Of a stretch of 64,000 nt of DNA, positions 19,187 to 28,271 are shown in pieces. Each line of letters opens with the position of its first letter. The first letter of the stretch is position 1. A program made the translations under genes and the position numbers. The stretch comes from Bin87 sp965262485 (GTDB taxonomy: Bacteria; Chloroflexota; Dehalococcoidia; Lucifugimonadales; UBA3495). The stretch is from positions 1,488,001 to 1,552,000 of the forward strand of contig OZ253540.1 in assembly GCA_965262485.1 (NCBI GenBank), read 5' to 3'. The notes beneath the pieces are model-generated. The model saw nothing but the letters and a program-made list of their open reading frames with translations. It did not search any database and was not told the DNA's origin.

Positions 19187-19573
19187 ATGGTAACGAAAGA
19201 CCGCACACAAGCTGTCCAGGACCTGTTTGAGGCTTCCGATCAGGCTTTTGAAGCCGGCGACAACAAGCTCGGCTCGCTGAAGCTGTGGGAGACTGCAGAA
19301 TGCGCGCTGTCAATCGTGGCGGAAATACGGGGCTGGCCTTGCCAGAGTATTGGTGACCACTTTGACATTCTCGAGCGGCTGGTTGCCGAAAATGATCAGG
19401 ATTACGACGTTGATCTGCTCGGCTCCACTTATCAAGTGGCGGGATATTTTCGGAACAACGCGGATTACAATTTTATGGAGGACTATCTAATCAGGGGAGC
19501 GCGCCCCCTAGTACGCCAGTTCGTGGACGGGCTGCTGGCTTTGCGGGGCAATCGGCACCATGGAGGCGCATGA
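19187..19573 (+). CDS. Small helical protein, PaREP1/HEPN-like, copy 1
   Basis: A 128-residue soluble protein that I do not recognise firmly. It is predicted to be all-helical, with the pattern LFEASDQAFEAGDNKLGSLKLWETAECAL, reminiscent of PaREP1 or HEPN-type helical bundles in which A..A..W.AAE repeats pack together. It begins 12 bases after the aminotransferase stop and overlaps the next gene, which has a related layout (about 125 residues, KLFTIEQDPLAKSEMLWCAAAHIV). The two may form a heterodimer. No catalytic motif (such as RxxxxH) was seen. Confidence 0.7.
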   Translation: MVTKDRTQAVQDLFEASDQAFEAGDNKLGSLKLWETAECALSIVAEIRGWPCQSIGDHFDILERLVAENDQDYDVDLLGSTYQVAGYFRNNADYNFMEDYLIRGARPLVRQFVDGLLALRGNRHHGGA

Positions 19574-19934
19574 TCATTGCCGAGCGGCGTTTCGTTTCCT
19601 GCAACTCGCTAAGCTATTCACCATTGAGCAGGACCCGCTGGCCAAATCGGAAATGCTGTGGTGCGCGGCGGCCCACATTGTGAAAGCGGTTGCCAAACAA
19701 GAAGGCTGGGAAAACCGCACCCACGAGCAGTTATTCGACGACGACGCCGGGATTAATGATGCTCTCGGAATCCCCGGCGCATACAGTGATTTCAGTACTG
19801 CTCACAGGTTGCACCAGAATATGTACGAAGGTTTTATGAGAGACGATGAAATAGCCGATGCTGAGAGCAGGGTTTGCCGGTTCGTCAACCGGGTAGCGGA
19901 AGAGGTAACCGGGCGCGAACCAGAATCACAGTGA
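19560..19934 (+). CDS. Small helical protein, PaREP1/HEPN-like, copy 2
   Basis: A 124-residue protein overlapping the previous gene by 14 bases, indicating translational coupling. Its helical core LAKSEMLWCAAAHIVKAVAKQEGW aligns by eye with LGSLKLWETAECALSIVAEIRGW of the upstream protein, so the pair looks like divergent paralogues. Function is unknown; both follow the aminotransferase gene closely. Confidence 0.7.
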   Translation: MEAHDHCRAAFRFLQLAKLFTIEQDPLAKSEMLWCAAAHIVKAVAKQEGWENRTHEQLFDDDAGINDALGIPGAYSDFSTAHRLHQNMYEGFMRDDEIADAESRVCRFVNRVAEEVTGREPESQ

Positions 19935-20078
19935 CGAGAGCCGAGCCGCCAGGCTTTCAATCGTGTCCTGAGCGGCCGGACGGGCGTACACTGTACCGGC
20001 CACCAGCAATAGAGCGATGGCGACGAGACTGCCTCATATCATTAATTTGCTCTTTTTAACGATCAATATCCTTTGCCG

Positions 20079-20960
20079 CTACCGCCGTGCGCCGAGTTTC
20101 ACTTCCAAGGGGCCGGTGCTGACGATGTGCTTCTTCAAACCCAGTTCGGACGGCGACATCCCCATCGCAAGCCCGATCAGCTGGGGCAGATGCAGAATGG
20201 GCAAATCGATGGAGCGACGGGCCTGGCTGGCGGCTTTGGGTTGAAAACCGTCCAGGTTGAGGTGGCAAAGCGGGCAGGGCGTGACCATAGCATCTGCGCC
20301 AAGGTCTTTCACTTCGGAGGTATGCTTGCCCACCATTGCCATGGAATTGCGCTCGTTGATGGTGAGGATGGGGAAACCGCAACAGCGGGTTTTCCCTTCA
20401 AAATCCACCAGGGTTGCTCCCACCGAACCGATCAGCATCTCCAGGGATTGTTGTCGCTCGGGGTGTTCGGCTATGTCCAGGGCTTCGGTGGGTCGGACAA
20501 TGTAGCAGCCGTAAAACGGGGCGATCTTGAGATCGCTGAGCTGGCGAGTGATATGGGGCGCCAGTTGGTCCAACCCATAGTCTTCGATCAGAATCCACAG
20601 CAGATGTTTGGGTTCGCTGGTACCGCTGTATTCCAATCCCTCCTCGGCGAGGTATGAATTGATCTCGGCCAGATAATCGGGGTTTCGCATCCGGTGGTTG
20701 GCCTGGGACATCACACCCTGGCAAGTGCTGCAGATGGTGAGAATGGGCAATCCCATCTGTTCAGCCTTGGCGAAATTTCGGGCGTTGAGCGTGTCGCCAA
20801 AGAGTTGGTTTTTCTCCTGGATTACACCGGCGCCGGTGCAGGTCCATCCTGGAATTTCTTCCAGTTCGATTCCCAACCGCTGGCAAACCATTTGGGCCGC
20901 CGGATAGAGCTCAGGTGCGCCGCCTTGCGAGACGCAGCCGGGGAAAAAGGCGTACTTCAC
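20079..20960 (-). CDS. sdhE: CCG-domain (HdrB/SdhE-like) subunit of succinate dehydrogenase
   Basis: The 293-residue protein has two cysteine-rich CCG domains: an N-terminal one (FPGCVSQGG, WTCTGAG, ICSTCQG) and a C-terminal one (FYGCYIV, TRCCGFPIL, PCPLCHLNLD). These bind a non-cubane iron-sulphur cluster in HdrB. In class E succinate:quinone reductases this subunit replaces the usual haem-binding membrane anchors SdhC/D. It lies directly downstream of sdhA-sdhB on the same strand, 38 bp from sdhB, which supports that role over a free-standing heterodisulfide reductase. Confidence 0.88.
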   Translation of the reverse strand: MKYAFFPGCVSQGGAPELYPAAQMVCQRLGIELEEIPGWTCTGAGVIQEKNQLFGDTLNARNFAKAEQMGLPILTICSTCQGVMSQANHRMRNPDYLAEINSYLAEEGLEYSGTSEPKHLLWILIEDYGLDQLAPHITRQLSDLKIAPFYGCYIVRPTEALDIAEHPERQQSLEMLIGSVGATLVDFEGKTRCCGFPILTINERNSMAMVGKHTSEVKDLGADAMVTPCPLCHLNLDGFQPKAASQARRSIDLPILHLPQLIGLAMGMSPSELGLKKHIVSTGPLEVKLGARR

Positions 20961-20998
20961 TTGTAGTCCTCCGAAGTGGTGTGCCCGTTGGAAATGCC

Positions 20999-22003
20999 CT
21001 AACCGAACGGGGAGTTGTTACTAACCTGAGGTCCGGCGGGTTCCGGTTCCAGTTGACGGAACAACCGTCGCACGGCCTCTACGTTTTCGACGTTTTTGTG
21101 CATGATGGGGGGCATTTTGCCCCTTCGCATGGCGCGCAATGCCACGGGCATGTAACCCATCAAAGCGGGCAGGTTCGTGATGCCAACGGTCTTGATGGGC
21201 AAACGCAATTCATCCAGGCGTCCGCTGTGGCCCACCGAGTCGGTGAAGGCGTCGGTGTGACGGGCGCCGTTGTTGTTGTCGTAGCCGGACTGGATGGCCT
21301 GCTCACGCATTGCCATGATGCGATCCATGGGAGCGACACCCTTGGGGCATACCTCGACACATTCGTTGCAGCGGGTGCAGTCCCACATGCCGGTGGGTTC
21401 GCTCAACCCCCACAGCCGCTCCATGGAGACACCGTTAGAGTCTCCGTCGCGGGGGTCGGCGGTAAAACGGTAGGCTTTGGCCAACGCAGCGGGTCCCAGG
21501 AAGGTGGGGTCAACTTCGAGCACGGTGCAGTCGGAAACGCAGGCCCCGCACATGATGCAGGCGGTGACGCCGGACAGATGGAGCATGGCTTCGTTGGAAA
21601 CGACGTACTCACCTTCCGGCTCCTGCCCAATGTGTTTCAAATAAGGGTCGACCGACTCGATTTTCTCCCAGAACAGGTCGAAATTGACCACCAGATCCTT
21701 GATAACGGGCATGACGCCGGCGGGTTCTACGGTTATGACACCGTCCTGAACCATAGTGCTGACGATTGTTTTGCAAGCCAGAGCCGCGTGGCCGTTGATG
21801 CGCATGGCGCAGGAACCGCAAATAGAACTCCGGCACGAACACCGCAACGATAACGTGCCGTCATCGTCTTCCCGGATCTGAATGAGCGCATCCAGGACGG
21901 TGGCGTTGTCGGCGATGGTGACCGGATATTCCTGCCAGTACGGCAACCGATGTTCGCCGGTGGCTTCGGGGTCCTGTCGCTTTACCCTGATGGTTACGTC
22001 CAT
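20999..22003 (-). CDS. sdhB: Succinate dehydrogenase / fumarate reductase iron-sulphur subunit
   Basis: Carries electrons from the flavoprotein to the quinone-reducing part. Cluster ligands are visible in order: [2Fe-2S] in CSCRSSICGSCAMRING, then two C-terminal cluster motifs, CIMCGACVSDC and CTRCNECVEVCPKG. At 334 residues it is about 90 longer than classical SdhB, with a C-terminal extension after the last cluster, as in class E-type complexes. It starts three bases after sdhA ends and is followed by the CCG subunit. Confidence 0.94.
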   Translation of the reverse strand: MDVTIRVKRQDPEATGEHRLPYWQEYPVTIADNATVLDALIQIREDDDGTLSLRCSCRSSICGSCAMRINGHAALACKTIVSTMVQDGVITVEPAGVMPVIKDLVVNFDLFWEKIESVDPYLKHIGQEPEGEYVVSNEAMLHLSGVTACIMCGACVSDCTVLEVDPTFLGPAALAKAYRFTADPRDGDSNGVSMERLWGLSEPTGMWDCTRCNECVEVCPKGVAPMDRIMAMREQAIQSGYDNNNGARHTDAFTDSVGHSGRLDELRLPIKTVGITNLPALMGYMPVALRAMRRGKMPPIMHKNVENVEAVRRLFRQLEPEPAGPQVSNNSPFG

Positions 22004-22006
22004 AAC

Positions 22007-23695
22007 CTAGTACTTCCTTTCCTCTGGTGTCCACTTTGTGATGGTAACTGGGAGTTCCGAAATCTGGGGGCCCGCCTCGGATTTGGATACCACGATGTGG
22101 TGCAGCCATTCTTCGTCGTTGCGCTCCGGGTAGTCGACCCTGAACTGAGCGCCGCGGCTTTCCCGGCGTTCCAGCGCGCCGACGGCAATAGTCTCCGCGC
22201 AATCCAGCATGTATCCCAATTCGAGGGCAAACACCAGATCGGTATTGAAAGTTTTGCTCTTATTGTGCACGGGGACGTTCTCGTAGCGGCGTCGCAGGTC
22301 ATGGAGGTCGCCCAGGGTTTCCTGGATGCCCTCTTCGTTGCGGAATACGGCGACATTGCGGTTCATGGACTCGCCCATTTCGCGGCGGATGGTTGCCCAG
22401 CGGTCGCCGTTGTGCGGGCGATCCAGCATTTCCTGGATGCGTCGCGCTTCCCGGGCCAGAGCGCCGGCGGCATCGAATTCGACGAAACCTTTGTTTCTGG
22501 ACACGGTGGAGGCGTGATTTCCCGCTCTTTCGCCGAACACGATGGTGTCGAGCAGGGAGTTAGCGCCCAGACGGTTGCCGCCATGCACGCTGACGTTGGC
22601 GCACTCGCCGGCGGCATAGACGCCTTCCAGGTTGGTCAATCCGTCGATGTTGGTTTTGATGCCGCCCATGAGATAGTGCATACCGGGGCGAATCGGAATG
22701 GGTTCGCGGATCATGTCGGCGCCGGCCAGATCGACGCCAATTTCGCGGATCTGGCTGAGTTTTTCCATGATGAGGGCTTCGCCGAGATGGGTGCAGTCGA
22801 GATACACGCAACCGTCCACGCCGTTGCCGGCATTGATTTCAGTTTGTTCGGCTCGGGACACGACGTCGCGTGAGGCAAGCTCCATCATGCTGGGGGCGTA
22901 TTTCTCCATGAACCGGTTGCCGTCCTTGTCCCGGAGGAAGGCGCCCTCGCCGCGGGCAGCCTCGGAGATGAGCACCCCGCTGCCGGCCAGGGTGGTTGGA
23001 TGGTATTGCACCATCTCCATGTCCATCAGCTGCCCGCCGGCGTTGTACACCAGACCCATGCCGTCGCCGGTGACGATGAGGGCGTTGGTGCTGGGTTCAA
23101 ACAATCTACCGCAGCCACCGGTGCATAATATGACCGTTTTTGCCCGGATCAGATGTAGTTCGCCGGTGCGGATTTCCATCGCGATAACGCCGGCCGCCTC
23201 GCCGTCTTCCATAATCAGGGCGGTAACGAACCATTCTTCGTAACGGCGCACGCCGGATTTGATCAACTGTTCAAACATCACATGGAGCAATGCCTGTCCG
23301 GTGAAGTCGCCAACAAAAAAGGTGCGGGCACGGCGTTGTCCGCCGAATGCCCGAGTGCCAAGTTTGCCCTCGTCGTCGCGGTTGAAAGTAACACCCATGT
23401 GCTCCATGTCGATCAAGGAAGCGCCGGCCTGGCGACACATGACCTCGACGGCGTCCTGGTCACACAGGTAGTCGCTGCCTTTGATCGTGTCGTAGGCATG
23501 GTCTTCCCAGTCGTCGCCGCGGTCCAGCAGAGCGGCGTTGATACCGCCCTGGGCAGCATTGGAGTGGCTGCGCACCGGATGCACCTTGCTGATGATGGCG
23601 GTGTTTGCGCCGGCGGCGCGGGCGGCGATAGCTGCCCTCATGCCGGCCAATCCCGCTCCAACAACGAGCACATCGTGTTGCAAAATTTCTGACAT
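22007..23695 (-). CDS. sdhA: Succinate dehydrogenase / fumarate reductase flavoprotein subunit
   Basis: Oxidises succinate to fumarate on a covalently bound FAD. The N-terminal dinucleotide motif is VLVVGAGLAGMRAA, and the FAD-linking histidine lies in RSHSNAAQGGINAAL. Active-site segments include QYHPTTL, EAARGEGAFL, MHYLMGGIKTN and NRLGANSLLD. The start at ATG 23695 is favoured because GGAGG lies nine bases upstream; an ATG at 23704 abuts the GGAGG and is less likely. The product is 562 residues. The operon order sdhA-sdhB-sdhE has no SdhC/D. Confidence 0.95.
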   Translation of the reverse strand: MSEILQHDVLVVGAGLAGMRAAIAARAAGANTAIISKVHPVRSHSNAAQGGINAALLDRGDDWEDHAYDTIKGSDYLCDQDAVEVMCRQAGASLIDMEHMGVTFNRDDEGKLGTRAFGGQRRARTFFVGDFTGQALLHVMFEQLIKSGVRRYEEWFVTALIMEDGEAAGVIAMEIRTGELHLIRAKTVILCTGGCGRLFEPSTNALIVTGDGMGLVYNAGGQLMDMEMVQYHPTTLAGSGVLISEAARGEGAFLRDKDGNRFMEKYAPSMMELASRDVVSRAEQTEINAGNGVDGCVYLDCTHLGEALIMEKLSQIREIGVDLAGADMIREPIPIRPGMHYLMGGIKTNIDGLTNLEGVYAAGECANVSVHGGNRLGANSLLDTIVFGERAGNHASTVSRNKGFVEFDAAGALAREARRIQEMLDRPHNGDRWATIRREMGESMNRNVAVFRNEEGIQETLGDLHDLRRRYENVPVHNKSKTFNTDLVFALELGYMLDCAETIAVGALERRESRGAQFRVDYPERNDEEWLHHIVVSKSEAGPQISELPVTITKWTPEERKY

Positions 23696-23771
23696 TCGCG
23701 TCATCCTCCGGCCGGGCTAACTGCGTATGCCCGGATTCTAAACTCACGATAAGGGGGTACCAAACGGCTGG

Positions 23772-24320
23772 CTAATTATCCCCCATCACGCGCATTGCTA
23801 GCAACAGCGACGCCACACTTTTGGCGTCCTGTATGGTTCCGTCAACGATCAGACCGAGCGCGTCCGAAAATGCGACCCGTTCTACGTCGATAAACTCATC
23901 GTCGTCTGACTCGAGCCGCGCCGCAGTGAGGTCGGTGGCGAGAAAGGCGTACATGTACTCAGTGCACCAACCGGGAGCCAACCAGAATCCGGTAAGGCGC
24001 TGCAATTTCCCGGCGGTGTGCCCGATCTCCTCTTGCAACTCCCGAATTGCGGCCACGTCGGGATCTTCTCCGGCCTCGATTCCTCCGGCTGGAACTTCCA
24101 ACAGAAATTCCCCGGCCGGTTTGCGAAATTGCCTTACCAGCAGAACGTTGCCATCGCCGTCCACTGGAACGACGCAGATCGATGCCTGGTGATCGACGAT
24201 TTCGCGGGTACTGGTTCGACCGTTGGCCAACTGCACCGTGTGGACATCGACGCTGACAAGATTGCCTTCGAAGACGGTGCGGCGGGAAATAGTGGGTTCG
24301 TTGCGTGCAGGAATAATCAT
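23772..24320 (-). CDS. Nudix hydrolase, ADP-ribose pyrophosphatase type
   Basis: Cleaves nucleoside diphosphates linked to another moiety, most likely ADP-ribose. The Nudix box is intact: GGIEAGEDPDVAAIRELQEEIG. The upstream QASICVVPVDGDGNVLLVRQFR strand is typical of the NudF/YjhB-like group. The start at ATG 24320 gives 182 residues; the longer reading from 24452 overlaps nadK and is not needed. It lies 17 bp downstream of nadK, so the pair links NAD(P) synthesis and NAD-derived metabolite clean-up. Confidence 0.9.
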   Translation of the reverse strand: MIIPARNEPTISRRTVFEGNLVSVDVHTVQLANGRTSTREIVDHQASICVVPVDGDGNVLLVRQFRKPAGEFLLEVPAGGIEAGEDPDVAAIRELQEEIGHTAGKLQRLTGFWLAPGWCTEYMYAFLATDLTAARLESDDDEFIDVERVAFSDALGLIVDGTIQDAKSVASLLLAMRVMGDN

Positions 24321-24337
24321 GGCATCCGTTGGGGAGA

Positions 24338-25192
24338 TCACCTCACCTGAACCCCGAAACCCAACCGGCGGGTCAACGTAGCCCAGAAGTAGTTGTGCTC
24401 GTTGGCCCTCAGGAACCGGGCGCGGAATGGGCTGCGAGTGATGCGCACCCAATCTCCCGGTTCCATTGGGTGGTTTTCGAAACCATCTACGCTGAGGATG
24501 GCCTCCTGAGACCCCTCCAGGTGGAAATCCACGCTACTGGACGGCCGCAGGACCAACGGCGTGGTCAACCCGACGTGAGACGCCAGAGGCGTGAGCACTA
24601 CATCATCGGACAAAGGGTCCAGGATGGGTCCGCCGGCGGCAAAACTGTAGCCGGTGCTCCCGGTGGCGGTGGCCAATATGACACCGTCGGCGCGGAAGGT
24701 GGACACGTCGGCGCCGTCGATGACGGCCCTTACGGTAATTACGCGAGACACGCGGCTGCGGGATAACACTACGTCGTTGAGCGCATGATACGGGCCATGA
24801 GGGACCGGTTCCGTGTCTTGAGAAGAGCCCCGGTAGGCTGCGGCCATCAGCATACTGTGCTCGGACACTCGCATATTGCCGTGGAGGTAATTCGGCAGGT
24901 CTTCCATTACGCCGGGGACAGTCAGCTCGGTCATGAAGCCAAGGCGACCCATGTTCACGCCCAACAATGGTATACCCAACGGCGCGATGGCCCGATTGAC
25001 CCTCAAGATGGTGCCGTCGCCGCCGATGGTTATCACCATATCGGCGCCCTTGGCGCGCTCACCCAAGCCCTCGGCGTCCTCAGCCGGGAGAATCCAGGTA
25101 TCCGAACTCAGGTTGAGTTCGCTGACGATGGCATGGGCCAGGTTCAGGGCCTCGGGAATCAGATCGTTATAGGCGATTCCTACGGTTGGCAT
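24338..25192 (-). CDS. nadK: NAD kinase
   Basis: Phosphorylates NAD to NADP with ATP or polyphosphate. The GGDGT catalytic motif (ITIGGDGTILR), NMGRLGFMTE and the TATGSTGYSFAAGGP loop are all present. The 284-residue length is normal. It begins three bases after the nuoN stop, so it is probably transcribed as the tail of the complex I operon and coordinated with respiratory redox metabolism. Confidence 0.94.
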   Translation of the reverse strand: MPTVGIAYNDLIPEALNLAHAIVSELNLSSDTWILPAEDAEGLGERAKGADMVITIGGDGTILRVNRAIAPLGIPLLGVNMGRLGFMTELTVPGVMEDLPNYLHGNMRVSEHSMLMAAAYRGSSQDTEPVPHGPYHALNDVVLSRSRVSRVITVRAVIDGADVSTFRADGVILATATGSTGYSFAAGGPILDPLSDDVVLTPLASHVGLTTPLVLRPSSSVDFHLEGSQEAILSVDGFENHPMEPGDWVRITRSPFRARFLRANEHNYFWATLTRRLGFGVQVR

Positions 25193-25195
25193 GAT

Positions 25196-26710
25196 TTACC
25201 CGCCGCCGGACAATACGGATACTGCCTTCTCGGCAGCTGACAATATGGTACCCGGCGCCACGCCCAGCCAGAGCACGGAGAGAGCCGCCACACCAAGCGC
25301 CAGATTAACCGGCCACGAAGCGCGGACGCGTTCGGTATTTTGGGGCTGCTGCAAGAACATTACCCTGATTATGCGCAGGTAGTAGTAGGCTGAAACCACG
25401 CTGTTTACGACGCCGATGATAACCAGCCAGATCATCAGTGATTCTCCGGTGTTGATAGCGGCGGCGAAGACGTGGATTTTGGCGATGAAGATGCTGGTGG
25501 GGGGCACTCCAATGAGCGCGATCAACGCGAAAGCAAGAGTTATAGCAAGGAATGGCGCCCGCCGCAACATACCGGCGTAATCATCTATTTCGTCGCTGTT
25601 GATTCGGTTGCCGATACACACGATGGCGAAAAGAGCGGTCAAGTTGGCGGCGGTGTACGCGGCCAGGTAAAACAGCACGCTACTGGGGCCGAATGCGACG
25701 TTATCTTCGGCCACGGTGGCGATGGCTGCCACACCGACGAGGATGTACCCGGCGTGGGCGATGGTGCTGTAACCGAACAACCTTTTTATGTTGCGCTGTG
25801 CGATGGCGACGAGGTTTCCGATGGTCATGGACAACGCCGCCAGCCCGGCCAGCAGGATCCACCAATCGCCGCCCAACGCTTCGAATCCGATATAGAAGAC
25901 TCGCAACACCAGCGCGAACGAAGCGGCTTTGCTGGCAACCGACAAGAATGCCACCATGGGGGTGGGAGCGCCTTCGTACACATCGGGCACCCACATCTGG
26001 AAAGGCGCCGCGGACATTTTGAAGCCGAATCCCACCAGCAACATGACCACGGCCAGCAATATTCCCAGGCTGCCGAACGGGATATTCCCCGGCCCGGGAA
26101 CGTTGGCGAGGGTCGCTGCGATCTCGTCGAGTCGCGTGCTGCCGGTAACTCCGTATATGACTGCCATGCCGTACAGCATTACTGCGCTGCTGATTGCGCT
26201 GACGATCAGGAATTTCATTCCGGCTTCGGTGGATCGGCCGTTGGGAAGGAATGCAGCCAGCGCCGCCAGGGGCAGCGTGGTTAATTCGAGGGCGATGTAG
26301 ATGGTTATCAGTTCGGCTGCGGAAACCAGCAGCATCATTCCGGTAGCGGAAAGTAGAATGAGGACGAAAAATTCTCCCTGCAACCGTTCCATCCGCTTTA
26401 CGTAGTCGTTGGATATCAGGATGACCAATCCCACCGCCGCCAGAATCAGGAAGTTGAAAAACAGGGCAAATCGGTCGATGGACAGGGTGTGGAGAATTAC
26501 CGAACCTTCGGCCGGCAGGTCACTGGAGCCGGAGTTGGTCATCTCGATCAATTGCAGGATGCTGAATGCAACGGGCGCGGCGAGTCCAACGAAGGATATT
26601 CCCACCAACAATCCGGTACGGCGCGTTACCAGATCGGCAACGATGACGACCATAGCCAACGCGGCCATTGCCAGGTAAGGGGAAATTAGGAAAAGGTCGT
26701 AAGTGGTCAT
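25196..26710 (-). CDS. nuoN: NADH-quinone oxidoreductase subunit N
   Basis: Antiporter-like proton-pumping membrane subunit of complex I, 504 residues with about 14 transmembrane helices. The conserved region MWVPDVYEGAPTPMVAFLSV, with its following SKAASFAL lysine, marks the discontinuous helix and pump-site lysine. It is the last nuo gene, 16 bp after nuoM and 3 bp before nadK. Confidence 0.95.
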   Translation of the reverse strand: MTTYDLFLISPYLAMAALAMVVIVADLVTRRTGLLVGISFVGLAAPVAFSILQLIEMTNSGSSDLPAEGSVILHTLSIDRFALFFNFLILAAVGLVILISNDYVKRMERLQGEFFVLILLSATGMMLLVSAAELITIYIALELTTLPLAALAAFLPNGRSTEAGMKFLIVSAISSAVMLYGMAVIYGVTGSTRLDEIAATLANVPGPGNIPFGSLGILLAVVMLLVGFGFKMSAAPFQMWVPDVYEGAPTPMVAFLSVASKAASFALVLRVFYIGFEALGGDWWILLAGLAALSMTIGNLVAIAQRNIKRLFGYSTIAHAGYILVGVAAIATVAEDNVAFGPSSVLFYLAAYTAANLTALFAIVCIGNRINSDEIDDYAGMLRRAPFLAITLAFALIALIGVPPTSIFIAKIHVFAAAINTGESLMIWLVIIGVVNSVVSAYYYLRIIRVMFLQQPQNTERVRASWPVNLALGVAALSVLWLGVAPGTILSAAEKAVSVLSGGG

Positions 26711-26726
26711 TTCAGCATGGGTTCAA

Positions 26727-28265
26727 TTAGCGGGGGATACCGGCGAGCCCGGAGTTGTAGCCGTTCACTATGGGTTCCAGGCCGTCCCGGAACACGTCGG
26801 TCAACCAGGCCGGGTAAATTCCGACCGCCACGATACTGATGACCAACAGGGCGACCGGTACCAACTCGACCACGGAAGCGTCGGTCAACGTATCCCACCG
26901 GGCCGGCCTGGGCCCGAAGAAAGTGCGCTGGATCATCCACAGGATATACCCGGCTGCCAATATAATTCCCAGCACCGCGAGAACCGTTAGAATCGGGAAC
27001 GCCCGGAACCCACCGAAGAACACCAGCAGTTCCGACACGAATCCGCTCAGGGCGGGCAATCCCAGGGACGCGGCGCCGGCCAACAGGAAAGCGGCGGATA
27101 CTATGGGCATCCGGTTGGCTAATCCGCCCAAGTCCGGAATGTGGCGGGTGTGGGTACGTTCGTAGACGATTCCGACGGCAACGAACAAAAGACCGGTGAT
27201 GGTTCCGTGGGTGAACAGCTGCATGGCCGCGCCGGTTAGTCCGGAGTCGGTCAGAGCAGCGCCGGTTACGGCAACTGAACCCACGCCGACCAGAACCAGT
27301 CCCATGTGACTGACGCTGGAGTAGGCGATAAGCCGTTTCAGGTCGGTCTGGCGCAACGTTACAACGGCCCCGTACAGAACGCTAATGACGCCCAGCGCCA
27401 CCACGGGAAGGGCGTAGGATTGCAGCTGCTCGGGGAACATGCCGGCATTTACGCGCAGCAGTCCGTAGCCGCCCATTTTCAGCATGACGCCGGCGAGCAT
27501 GACGCTGCCGGCGGTTGGGGCGTCGGTGTGGGCGTCGGGCAGCCAGGTGTGGACGGGCCAGACGGGAAGTTTGACGGCGAATGCGATGAAGAACAGCCAG
27601 AACAAAATTCCCAACGGCAAAGCCGCGCGGGATGCGTCCAACGCCGAACCGGGTTCCAGAAGGCGGATCATGTCGAAACTGCCGACATCGGCGCTGACGA
27701 ACACGGCGACGATTGCCACCAGCATGAACGCTGAGCCGAGAATGGTAAATATCAGGAACTTCATGGCCGAGTATTCCCGGCGGCCGGTTCCCCAGGTGGA
27801 TATTAGGAGATACATGGGAATCAGTTCGACTTCCCAGAACAGGAAAAACAGCAGGAAATCCAGGGCGGTGAATACGCCCATGACGGCTGTCTGGAGCACG
27901 AGCAACCAGATGAAATACTCCCGCACCCGGGTTTTGATGTGGAACGAGACGAAGACGGCGCATAGTCCCAACAGGCCGGTGAGCATAACGAGGGGAGCGC
28001 TCACGCCATCGACGCCGAGCAGGTAGCTGGCGTGGACCGTGCTGGTGTCGATCCAATCGAACCGGTCGAGAAGCTGGAACCGGTCGCCACCGCGCTGGAA
28101 CAGCACGAACACCGCCACCGACAGGACCAGATCCGCGACGGCAACCAGGGCCGCAAACCAACGGACGGCGGTGTCGCCACGCGCCAGTCCAACGGCCAGC
28201 AACAATGCGGCCAGGGCCGGCAGAAATACGGTTACAGTCAGCAGACCGGTGAATTCGGCGGACAT
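26727..28265 (-). CDS. nuoM: NADH-quinone oxidoreductase subunit M
   Basis: Second antiporter-like subunit, 512 residues, about 14 transmembrane helices. HTWLPDAHTDAPTAGSVMLA and the following LKMGGYG lysine are the pump-channel signature, and LFWEVELIPMYLLI carries the conserved helix 5 glutamate. It lies between nuoL (6 bp upstream) and nuoN. Confidence 0.95.
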   Translation of the reverse strand: MSAEFTGLLTVTVFLPALAALLLAVGLARGDTAVRWFAALVAVADLVLSVAVFVLFQRGGDRFQLLDRFDWIDTSTVHASYLLGVDGVSAPLVMLTGLLGLCAVFVSFHIKTRVREYFIWLLVLQTAVMGVFTALDFLLFFLFWEVELIPMYLLISTWGTGRREYSAMKFLIFTILGSAFMLVAIVAVFVSADVGSFDMIRLLEPGSALDASRAALPLGILFWLFFIAFAVKLPVWPVHTWLPDAHTDAPTAGSVMLAGVMLKMGGYGLLRVNAGMFPEQLQSYALPVVALGVISVLYGAVVTLRQTDLKRLIAYSSVSHMGLVLVGVGSVAVTGAALTDSGLTGAAMQLFTHGTITGLLFVAVGIVYERTHTRHIPDLGGLANRMPIVSAAFLLAGAASLGLPALSGFVSELLVFFGGFRAFPILTVLAVLGIILAAGYILWMIQRTFFGPRPARWDTLTDASVVELVPVALLVISIVAVGIYPAWLTDVFRDGLEPIVNGYNSGLAGIPR

Positions 28266-28271
28266 CGTCGG

